DNA from: Chimonanthus salicifolius
Taxonomy: Eukaryota > Streptophyta > Magnoliopsida > Laurales > Calycanthaceae
NCBI GenBank assembly: GCA_013350335.1
Contig: CM023533.1
Location: 34,962,170-35,026,169 of the forward strand
Direction: 5' to 3'
Length of the DNA stretch: 64,000 nt
In this document: piece by piece, positions 1 to 11,900 of the stretch
Layout of the letters: every line of letters starts with the position of its first letter
Position numbering within the stretch: position 1 is the stretch's first letter
Position numbers and translations under genes: made by a program
Notes under the pieces: generated by a model
What the model was told of the DNA's origin: nothing
The model's database searches: none
The model's input: only the letters and a program-made list of their open reading frames with translations

Positions 1-1822
1 CCTTCAAGATGATGCTGGAATCTGAGGAAAGTGAAATCCGGGATTGGTTGGCGAGATCTTTGGTGGTTTGCACCATTGGCTTCACTTCCCTGGGGAATCG
101 AAAAGATCTTGAATGAGGTTGAATTTCCAAGTACAGATATCAGTCTACTAGGGGACGGATGATTCTTAGTGACAGGGGAATCAGACGAGGAAATGAGGTT
201 GGTGGAAAGAAAACCCTCGGTGTCTAGAAAACTCAGAATCATAGGTAGATGGTCTCCCGAAATCTTCATGCATACCAGGAGGGTGCTGATTCGATGCCTT
301 AGCTTTCCACTCCAAGGATGGTCGGAAAACTTCCTTCTCGCCTTTGAGAGGAGACTCCGAAAGGTCGTTGAGATCGACGATAGAAATTTAAGGAAGGATT
401 GCTCGGTTGTGAAATTCCTTCTAGAGGTCAAATCACCGATCAAAGCCCGTCAATGGTATTCCTGAATCTCGGTGGAGTGGATTACCCAGTGCAGCTATGA
501 GAAATCCAACCGGAAAACCAGTTTTCCTGGTCAGAATACCAGTCAGGAAAGCCAGCCATTCCCGTGGCGGAAGAGGAGGATTAACACTCGACACGTGGCA
601 AGCATGCTGAGAATGGAAAGGAGGAAGGAGTTGCAGCCCTTGGTGACATGGAGAAGAAGGATCAGAAGGAAGCCATGGCAAATGGGGGAGCTCCAGTCTT
701 TGCAACGGCAACAGAAAACAGGGAATTTGAAATTCAAAAGGAAGAGGTTAATGATAAGGCAATCTTTTCCACACGAGGGAGGAAATTCATACTTGCGCGC
801 ATTTTGGGCTAAGCCTCTGGAAAACTTAATGAGTTCGAGTAGGGGCCTAGCTCGTCTCAATCTGGGCTCGAGTAAGACGGTGGGCCTCATGGGTCAGATC
901 ATCAAGGAAGGCCCAATTCACTCAGGCCTCCTTCTCAAACGGATCAGGTCTATTTGGGCAAGCCAGAACCTAGGAGAGTTGGGACAGAGGCCTATGCAAA
1001 GGAATCGCTAGCCCAGGCAAAGGAGAGTTCAAAACAGGGATTTCACTGGAAGCATTCTCGATGGAAGGTGTGGCAAGCAACACTGCGGCGGGGGTTTCAT
1101 TCTCCCAGTCTCTGGCGGTAGAAAAAAACAGAGGTGATGAAACCATAGCTGTTGAGATGGAGAAGCTATCCGATTCTCTGGCAGAAAAATGGAAGGACCA
1201 GGGGACGTATGTCAGCACCAAGGAGAGAAATCCAATTCTCAGCTCAAATTCCGGAGGGGATTCAAAGTCAGGGGGGAGAATGAGACAGGCAGAAACTGAT
1301 GGGGAGGAAGAAACGATACCTCAATTCTTGGACTAATAGCGTTAAGAAGAAGGGGGTACATGAAAGAAGATGGTGAGGAGATCCTCAGAATCAAGAAGGC
1401 TTTAGGGATTTAATTGTTAAGGAAAGGGCAGAGGCTGCACTGAAATGGGTGGAAGATATGTTTAGACTTTAATCTTCTTCTTCAAAAATTCCAGAAGAAG
1501 ACTCTTCACTCCGTCTCTGCTTATGGGCAGGATTAGGTTTTTCAAAATACGGTATAACTGGAAAAGGTCGTCGGGGAAAAGGAGAGGATTTCAAAGTAGT
1601 TGTCAATAAAGATTCTAACCTGGAATGTGAGGGGAGTTGGGCTCCGGGAGAAGAGAGGCGCAATTGGTCGCTTCATAAGAAAGAATAAGGTGTATGTACT
1701 GTTTTCACAGGAACTGAAGAAGGAGGAGCTGAACCAAACCTTAGTTAAGGAAATTTGGGAAAGAAGAGAGGTTGGATATATGTGGACCCAACGTAGCCTT
1801 ACCTATGGGACTTGGGACTAAT
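1..1822 (+). mobile_element. L1-type LINE fragment (ORF1 and start of endonuclease)
   Basis: Positions 260-460 read 'FPLQGWSENFLLAFERRL..VVEIDD', the pattern of plant L1 ORF1 (DUF4283). Positions 1600-1820 begin 'SIKILTWNVRGVG' then 'KRGAIGRFI', the N-terminus of an L1 endonuclease (EEP domain). Stops and frame changes break both parts. The left end is outside the window. The right end near 1822 is inferred, because homology stops there. It lies in REV3 intron 16, opposite to the gene. From 1823 to 2333 I see only a CT run at 2190-2201. Confidence 0.75.
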
Positions 1823-2333
1823 GTCTTGTTTGAATCTGTAATTAAGGCTCCTTTTAAAGTTGTATTTGCACTGTACTTTTGGGACCATTAGAGCCACTTA
1901 GAAGATGGTCCTTATTGAGAAGTTTAGATGAATGTCAACGTAGAAATAAAATGTTGAATGATGATTATTGAATGGGAATGCAAATTTACATGTGGGAATT
2001 ATCGTCACAATGTCCCACTTTTAGGGGAGATTGCCAAAATTTCAGTAGATTTCCCAACGCCTGAGAGGTACTTAAAATAGCTAGGGACCCTAGTATACTG
2101 GAACTTAACCTCCATGTGTAAGTTCGTACGGGTGGAACGAAGCGTATTAAAAAAAAATTGGTCGTGTCCCGAGGAGCGGGGCATGACTCTCTCTCTCTCT
2201 ATTAAACTAAGAATACTACAACAAAGTATAAAACCAAGCATAAAAGAAATGTGCATTTCTCATTAAAATAGAACACAATGATGAAGATAAACATGAGAGC
2301 TAAATGCAAATTAAAAGAATTCTACTAACGCAC

Positions 2334-2928
2334 CACATCTAGTTGATTCATTATCTCAAGATTTAGCTTTGCCCTCTGTATGACATGCTCAATACATCGA
2401 TATCTTGCTCTCCCAGGTCCACTAGAAAACCAGTGGGTCAATACTCTGTGTGGAATTGATGGAATTTTTCGCCTAAGAACAGCTTCAGCCACAGCTTCAA
2501 TATTGTACATATTAAGCTTAATTTCAGAACGCATGATTCGCCAAATGTTGAGAACAACTCTTCCACTCACACAGATGCCACTGGCATGTGTACGGCCCCA
2601 TTCATCCCCAATTATTGCATCTTCATGAATAACAGAATCAGAAATTAAAGCTTCAGGAAGTACATTATCTGTTAGACCTTTTCCAGGATTTGACGAGTCA
2701 TTAGAAGCAACCTTGTTTTCAAATAAAGGTGTTCGTGAAATATTCTTCAGTAAGCCAATACCAAGATGTGCAGCTCTTTCAGCTAGATAACCAAGGGAAC
2801 AGGCCTGGATTTCCCAACCCATCAAAATATCCGGATCAAATGATCGAATAATCCTCACAAAATGGTCAAACAATAGCCTCTCTTCAGAAGCAATTAAAAC
2901 CTTGCAACCAGCTATTCCATCAAGATTT
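2334..2928 (-). CDS. REV3: REV3 exon 16 (last exon in the window)
   Basis: Encodes residues 1319-1517: '[16 protein letters not shown]', '[11 protein letters not shown]', '[16 protein letters not shown]', '[10 protein letters not shown]', '[20 protein letters not shown]' and '[11 protein letters not shown]'. The exonuclease-like fold is kept. The exo II region reads SFDPD rather than the catalytic N..FD pattern. Donor GTGCGT after 2334 keeps phase 0; GTTAGT four bases further is the alternative. No exon 17 is visible in positions 1-2333. Confidence 0.92.
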
Positions 2929-5900
2929 CTGGAAAGTCAAATTAAAAGAAGTAAAAAGGCATCCTGAAAAGTTATTTCCTCCAAATGAGAACAAAAAAAT
3001 GAAACAAATCTCATTTCAAAGAAGAGCTACCAGACCTTTGGCAAGATTCCCCATCATTACTATGCAAAAGTAAATAAATTTCAAGAAAATTACTGACATC
3101 CTCTTGAAATGCAAGAGTGATAATGTTGATAGCATCAAATCGAGGATCAGGTCGAAGATCTCCCCTTGATTCTGCTTGAAGCTGTAACAGAGCTAAATTT
3201 GAGTTGCAAAGAAACTATGGAATTATTAATATGGAAATCAGCGACACAGAATGCTAGATTAATCCTCTGGATGACACATCAACCACCCGAAGAGCATTTT
3301 TAGAAGCTATTAAGGATATCACATGCAGCACATATATAACTTTTATGGAAGCTTATTGATGACAAAAAACCAGTAACCTCATTGTCGTATAAGCACCAAT
3401 AACTGAGCTCAGGCTTCTCATCAGTACGTATATAAGTAGCTTGTTAATCATCACTTAAAATTAACGATCTCCTCGTCTTGGGAAGGATGTGTGAGTGGAT
3501 ATAGGAGAAAAGTGAGATCGAAGGAATGATGGGAGCCACCCGAACAGGGAGTCATGAAATTTAATGTAGATGGAGCAGTAAGGGGAAAGCTGGGGCAAGT
3601 TGGGATAGGCGGTGTGCTTAGGAACCATAGGGGTGAAACATCTATCATGTTTAATGAGTCGGTGGGAATTAAGGACTCAAATGAGACGGAAATCCTTAGT
3701 ATTAGGAGAGCTTTGACCATCTGAAAATATCACGGGCAAGGTAAACTGGCTATTGAAGGGGATTTGGCTAACGCTTTCAAATGGGCAAAGGGCTGAGGCG
3801 TCTCCGATGGAGAATGATCAACACAATAAGGGAGGTTAGAGAATTGGCTGCAGGGGTGGATGTATCTTTTGAGAAGGTCGGTCATGGAGTGGTGGACTAT
3901 TTTGCCAAATTGGGAGTCGGCAATCATTTCTCAGGCATATTTTTCTTATAAAATTTTTGATGTTCTTTGTTCATGGTTGTTAAAATCTTAAGATACACAA
4001 TTCGTATCTTACGATTCATACGATATGATAAAAGGAACGATTCGTCTTTATCAACATATCTTACGATTCATATAAATAATAGAATTATGGGGTTATTAGG
4101 AGTGTGAAAGCATAAAACATTTCGTTTTAATGATTTTTAAGCCTTGAATTGATAAGCATTTAAGACCTTTCGATTTTTTGAGGATTTTTTTAGTTCATTA
4201 TTGATTTTTCACAGTATAGTTGGATTATATACTGGTCTTATACTTTTGGGAGTTGGAACATTGAAATTTAAACTCCAATGAATTGATTATATAAAATTCA
4301 CTTAATATTGAAAGAAAGTTGGAGAATTGCTCATGTTATTACATTTTAGATATATTTTATGTTATTTCATATATTAAATATTTTGAGGGAAAACACTTAT
4401 GAATCTTACGATTATACGATTTACGAAACACGATTTGCGATTCAAGATGTACTAACGATTTATGATACGATTCGATTTTCACAACATTGCTTTGTTGTAC
4501 CATTGTATTGATTTTCTTCTTGTTATTTTTGGCTTTTGTGGTCTAATCCTTTTAGACTTTGTTCTTTGTATTTGTACTCCTTTCTTTTTTAATGAATTTT
4601 CACTGTTACTGCAAAAAAAAAAAAAAACAGGTTAGTAAAACCTTGAACTACTTGGTAGCATATTTTAAAAACTAAATAAATTATAGCCACCCCATAGGGT
4701 ATACCTCATAGATGATCAACTCTAACAGATTTTCACTTACTTCAATACTTAATACTGTAAGCTGCTGTCCGGCACCAACACTCGCTGGATCACAGAAACC
4801 AGTTTGACTGAGAGGAGTCAGATTCGATTGCACAGCTGGCCCTGAAATCTGAGACAGCTCATGCCAATTCTCAGTGAATGTTTTTCCTTTTACAGCTGTT
4901 CTGTCAGCTTGGGGTTCAGTTGCCTCCCTAACAGTGTGACTCACATTAATTTTTGATATACAATTTCCATTATTTTCTTGTCTTGACCACCCCATATCAG
5001 GTTTTGCATCAGGTATAGAATTAGTCCCAGGCAAAACCCCATCACAAACATCCCCCACAAAACCTTGTGAGCTTTTCAGGTAACTAGAGGAATCATTATG
5101 TAAATTTTGAGACTTGGATGGTGATCCTCCATTGTTGAAACAATCATACTCTTTCCTTACAACTCCCGAAACATCATTGTACCTCGGAGAAGAAGGCCTA
5201 ATTAATGCTTCATGAAGGCTCTCAGTTGTGATACCTAATATTACATGAGTAGAAAAATTCACATCATAATAGTAATAATATTGAAATTTATGTAACGTTA
5301 TCATATACTGCTCATACCTGTCGGACTATTTGTGCCATTTTGATGAGCCAACTGCAAAAGCCACATCTGAACACACTCCAGAGACGGTGGTGGAAGTGCA
5401 GGAGTCAGCAAGTACAATAATGATCCATCATTTTGGTAATATGTTGGGACACCGAGAACAGGTTCTTGTCGGGAACCAAGAACGTCACTACTTTCAGAAG
5501 ATCTAATACGCAATTCTTTCCATCCTTCATAGTGCTTTGCCAGATGTAGGGGAAGGTCCTCTACATCACTCCCTTCAAGTTGAAAGAAAAAAATGCAGAT
5601 AAATGCATCAGGAAGTAAGTTTAGAAAAGCTAAGGTAAACATACACATGTAGTTTTAACATCAGGATGTGTGATATTCACTGGATTCCTGTTTCCATTAC
5701 CTCAGAGAAAATGAGAAGCAAACATACACATGTAGTTTTAACATAAAAGTATAAAACTAGAAGATGGAATCTGATTAATAGAAAAAACTTTAAACAAACA
5801 GAAATGTAAAACTATGTATATTCTCATGACAGACAGAAAGTGAAATATTTCTAAGGAACTTCATTCATAGCGCATTGACAAAAGAAAATAAAGCAAGGTA

Positions 5901-8900
5901 AACATGATATATAGTGCCAAAAGAGAATCTATAAAAAAAAAAAATTGACTAATTATGAAATCATCACAGCTTTGATCATCTTGTTGCCACCATGCTGAAA
6001 GGAACACCAACATCATCATCACCATTGTCAAAGCCATGTATCCCATCTATAGGTTGACACTCGTAATTAGATTTGACAAATTTCTAAGGGCCAACTGACC
6101 ATCTAGCACTAATTCGACTTGGACCCACAACCTTTGTGGTTGCAATTATGAGAACTTACATACTATGCTACAAGCACTTGTCATGCCGCTACAAACACTG
6201 TTGCATTTCAAGTGTATGTCAGGAATATGGGAATGTCATAATTAGCGTGAATAAAGAGACTACTATCTGTACTAAGATTACTCTAAATGGTTAGTGATAG
6301 AGTTTGATTCCCATAAAACTGGGAATCAGTTGTAACAATAAGTCAATATATTATTAGAAATACCTGAGTTAATCTAATTGACAAGAACCTGTAACACAAC
6401 TGTTAAGGGTTCATTTTTACAGCCTAGAAGTTGTGATTGAAGTTCCATGTTGTGAAATAGGCAGTCGGTTCATGGAAACAATTTGTCAAATCTAATATAA
6501 AGGCTAAGCCCATAGTGATTGGACAAATGGTTTAGATGATGATGATCTGAGCTAATCTAATTCTCCAAACAACTAGGTTCATTCTATCAAACAGCAGGTT
6601 CCAGCCCCTCAAGAAGTTGGGAGAGTTCTGTTTTTTTTTTTTTTTTTTAATTTCCCACCAAGAGATTCTTCCAAAAGTAAATACATTCCCCATTTCCAAC
6701 CAAAAACCTCAAGCCATTTTAAAAACTCTCACCCAACCAAGACCCTTTTTTATAATTTCCTCAACCACTGGATTTTGTAAAGCTTGGAATATCATGGGTT
6801 CACACCATTAGGAAGTCCCAAATATTTCGGGAGTTTATAGACCATGCAACACAAAACTAAAGCTAGGATGGAAACTTTGTCCTCAAAATCATATTGATTT
6901 TGATCATCAAACTCTTAGCCACATTCATTTTCAACCTAGAAACAAGCACAAAAATTCTCAAGATCTTATTAGTTGTTCAAATCTCCTCAACATACACTTC
7001 ACAAAGTAAGAGCATGTCATTAGAAAACTATAGATGAGACACTACCAACCTATCCCTTCACACCTCAAAACCCTTGATTAACTCACTAATCTCTAGCTCA
7101 CAATTTCAGTTTGTTGAAACTTTTACCAACCAAGATTAAGAGGAATTGCACAAACCTTGATCGACAAACAGTATAGCAGACTTCTTGACAAAAGTTGGTG
7201 TACATAAACAGAAACCAGCTATGGAAATCTTTTCATCACATCAACCTTGGGAGTTAGGGGACTAGGGTCTCCTTAGTGTATCTTGTGTTGGGAGGGTCGT
7301 ATCGCTGTATCTTTTTACTATTTCTTTTTTCCTGTTTCTCTTTCTTGGTTTTGGATATATCTTTCCTATACTTGGATCCACCTCTTGTACTCTCTGTTTG
7401 TTTTTTAATGAATTAAGTCGTTAACGTTTCAAGAAAAAAAACCACTTGCCACAATTGATACAACGATAAAAAAATGTAGAATAAAATAAGGATTAATATT
7501 CTAGCAAGGAAGCTTGATAGATCCAAATGAATCTAGATGAGAAGACAAAAGATATGAATCGTTACCCTAAGATATGAATTGATGCTAATCTCTTTTATTA
7601 TGCTAGTCCCAAAGAGGGAGGGTCCTTTGAAGTTATCTCACTTCAGGCCTATTAGTTTAATTGGGCACATTTACAAACTCCTAGCTAAGGTGTTGGCAGC
7701 TAGCTTAAAACAGGTCTTGAAAGACATTGTTCGAGAGGCTTGAGGGACTTTGTTGAGGATAGACAAATTCTAGGTGGGGTTTTGGTAGCAAACAAATTGA
7801 TTCATATGAGGAAAAAAGAAATCAGAGATCTTGTTCGAAATCGATAAGGAGAAAGCCTATGATTTTGTGGACTAGAGTTTCGTGGGTTCTTTGTTTGATA
7901 AAATGGGCTTTGGTGTTAAATGGAAAAAAAAAAAAAAAAAGGATAAAGACCTGAATGGAAGGATCATCTTATTCTATTTTAGTCAACAATTCCCCAACTG
8001 ATCAGATAGAGGCTAACAGAGGTTTAAGAAAGGGACCCCATAATCCTCCTTTCATTTTTACCATGGTGGGAGAAGGTTTGAGTAAACTAGTAGAAAAAGC
8101 TAGGGATTACCCACTTGCAATTTGCTGTCAACAAGATATTCTTCTATGAGGTTCTAGGGAGGAATTGTTGGCGTTCAAAGCCATACTCATATGTTCTGAG
8201 TTGGTTTTAGGTCCTAGTGTCAATTCGAGTGAAAGCTTCTTCTTCCTTTTTTTTTTGAAAGTGTCAATTTGAGTGAAAGTTCGTTTACAGGAGTGGGTAT
8301 TGAGACTTTTTAAAGCTTCTTGTGTTAAAGGTGGGGAAAGGATTCTGAGTGATGTCTACCCCAACTATATAGGACTACCAGAAATAGGGATGCTTTCATT
8401 ACAGACTATTATGAGGATGTTGGGGGTCAGCCTCAATCGTCAGTGAGTTTTTGGAGGGACTTAAGGAAGTTTGAGGAAGAATAATATGTTTTGCTAAGAA
8501 GAACGCTGGGAGATGCAAAGGTTTGTATGTAGGAAGAGGATAGATAGATTCGGTCCATTGATCCATTACGGGTCTTCACGGTTAAGGCTATCCATCCTTT
8601 AGACAGTGTATTTTGACTATCAGAACCCTACTCCATCATGTCCTCTGGCTTGGAACAATAAAATTCCACCTAGAATTCGAGTATTTACCTAGGCAACAAT
8701 TAAAAGAAAGGTATTGGTGAAATCTAACTTGGGGGATAGGGGTATCTAGTCAGATGACATTCAGAATCTTGCGTATTGTGTGGGCTAAAGGAGGAATTTG
8801 TCAGTCATTTGATGTTTAGGTGTCGGTTCAGCAGAAGTGCTTGGGACGTGTTCTTAAGCTTGATGGGCTGCTCTTGGGTCTTTGACAGGAGTGTGGGGAA

Positions 8901-11900
8901 TGTTGTATCCAAGTGGTGGTGAAGTCCTTTTTGCAAAGAGGACGGGAGTGGCATGGATGTTGATTCCAATTGCGATCTTTTGGCCACTATGGAAGGAAAG
9001 GAAAAATAAAGTATTTGAAGTAAAGATGGGAGATACTAGGGAGGTTTTTGAAAGGAACAAGTGGAGCTTAATAGGTTAGCTATCACTATGCAATGAGTTC
9101 GTTGGTTGCTTCATAGAGGACTTTTATCTCTCGTGGGAGGGTTATATGAGGGGAGCAGGAAAAAAAAAAGAGGATGAAATGTGACTTAGATGAAACCCGA
9201 GTTAGTTTTTCATAAGTTTAATGTACATGATGCCGCTAAGGGGAAACCCAGTCCAGCTAGTAGGCATTGGCTAATCTTCCTTTATACTACATGTCACTAT
9301 TTTAAATGCCAAAAGGAATTGCAGATAAGTAGGAAAAACTCCAAAGAGATTTCCGTAAAAAAAAAAAAAAATTCATCTTGTCAAATGAGCATAAGTTACA
9401 AAACCCAAAGACGAGAGGAGCCTAGGGTTGTGCCTTTAAGGGTGAGAAACCATGCGTCACTCTATAAATGGTGTCAGAGATTTGGTAGAGGGAGAGGCAT
9501 TACGGAGGAAGGTGTTGGTAGTGAGATGTGGGTTAGAAGATGTGGGGGACCGGAGTTTGGGATAAAAAGCATTGAATGAGGGTCTAGCTGTAGTTAAGAG
9601 CGATATGGAGGATTGAGGAAGCAAGGGGAGGGTGGGAAGTTTATTTAGAGGGAAGTTGAGGATTTTGACAGGTGGAGGGAATAAAACCTAATGGGAGAAT
9701 TTTTGGTTAGGGGACGTGACTCTCAAAGCAGTATATCATAGATTATCTTTAATTAATATATTTATCCTTTGTTACCGCAAAAAAAAAAAAAAAAGGATTA
9801 TATAAGGAGGCCAATGATAGATTGACTATGGTCCACGATTATTGCTTTGTCGAAAGTGGGGTGGTTAGGTGTGAGACTACTTCTAGAAGGGACCTAAGAG
9901 TATTGGAACAGAGAAGTCTAGCGGAATTAATGATGATGATGAAGTCTAGAGGAATTGTGGCTTTGCTAGGGGATCTAACCATTTTTATGGAGGAAAAAGA
10001 TGAATGCACTTGGACAAGTGACTCTTCAAGGGATAAGGAGGACAAGAGAAAAGACCAACTTGTAAATTGGGAGCATGTTTGTCTCCCTATTGATGTTGGT
10101 GGTCACAGGGTCCACTCTATTAAGGATGCTAATGCTGCTCTTCTTTCCAAGTGGTTGTGGAGGATAGGTACTGAAGATGAGTCCCAATGAAAAGCTATTC
10201 TCATTTACAAGTACATGTTGGGAAATTATGGATGGGACATCAATCCTGCTCCTCGCAAAGCATTAGGCATGTGAATAGCCATATCAGTTTGTGTTGACAA
10301 ATTTAAAGAATGGACCAAGTTTAAAGCGGGGCGTGCAAACAGAATTAAGTTTTGAACAGATCCTTGATGTGACAGTTTCACTTCGACTTCCCAGTTTCAC
10401 TCACTTTATTGCCTATCTCAGCCGTCGTCAGATGTCATCTCAGATTTTTATTCAATCAACAGTGATCGGATAGTTTGGGATCTCCTCCTTCGGCGTAATC
10501 TAACAGATTTAGAAACAGATGAGTTTTTTTACCACCTCCAGATCCTTGGCTCCTATTGGATCAGAGTCTCTCAAGAGACTACCTTTTGTGGTGGCCGAAC
10601 CCTGTCGGGTGTTTCTCTGTGAAGTCTTTACACTTGGAGTAATCAGATTACTTCCCTTGCTCTTGTTAACCAGAATATTAGACATCTAAAGCTCCGCCTC
10701 GGGCCATTAGTTTCCTATGGACTGCTAGATTGGGGAAAATCCTTACACAAGACAATTTGCGCAAAAGATGAAAGTTATAGCCAGTGTTTGCCCTTTTTGT
10801 CTCCAAGCCTCAGAAGAGACGAATCATCTCTTTATTCATTGTCCTTGCTCTTCTGCTGTTTGGAGTTCTGTTTTTTGATCAATTTGGAGTTCAGTGGGTT
10901 ATGCCTTCTACGCTTGCTCAGTTATCTTATACTCAGGACATTGCCTCGATTTCTACAAAGTGTTCCTCTTTGTGGTGCCTTATCTAGTATTCAAGGATTT
11001 GGCTGAGCCTTGTCAAACTGTTTCTAGATGCATCATTGCCAAGCGGGCCTCATTGGCTTCTTCTCTTGAGGAATTTATGAATATTCCTATGACTGACATC
11101 TTACGAGCCTGGAAAGAATGCATTAATCTTGCATAAGTATCTGTACTACTGTTGCTTTCTCCGTGTTTTCCTGTTTCTCTTTGAGGGTGTATTAGGGTGC
11201 CAGGTTGTTTTTTCTTTGTTTGTGCTTTTATTGTATTTGCACCTTTGGTGCTTCCTTTTCTTTTACAATAGTAACCATTTCAAATATATATATAAATAAA
11301 TATCATTTCCTTGGTATACTGGTACAGAAACACTACGAACTTCACATATAAGCATGAATATACAAGATCAAACATGTTATCTGCAAGATACATGAACACG
11401 TCACGGAGGCCATTGTGTTGCTGGTAAAAGACAAGAAGAAGAGTTAAATCAAATGGAAAATGTCAGAACCTTATGTGTTAGAAAAGAAACAGATAAAATG
11501 TCATCAAAGGAAGAGAAGAAGAATTGTAACCTGATTTTACATCAAAACGAGATTCATTTATATCACGATCATACACAAGAGGAGCCAACAAAGCATCATC
11601 AGAAATCCCGTCAGTCAGATCAGTGGGAGGTCTCCTGCTAAAGGTCATCTCAATATATTCTGTAGGATTTCTTTCTTTGTACATTATTGCACCTAAACCA
11701 GACTCAGATGAAATCTTTTGTGTAACATCCTCTCCTTCACCGATACAATTTTCAGTTGGAGGGATTTTTCCATCAACTATAGCATTTGTCTGCTGTCCAA
11801 TATACATTTGAGGCACAACTTCCATAGCAGAAGGCCCCTGTTCATCGTCATTCTTAGTGTAACTGTCTTCAACCAAGCTTGCACCCTCTCTACAGATTCT

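Noticed and set aside
3091..3098. Splice donor GTCAGT ending exon 15 at 3098
   Set aside because: The frame and the conserved EIY.LLHS block continue through it, and the later donor at 3035 gives correct phase with exon 16.
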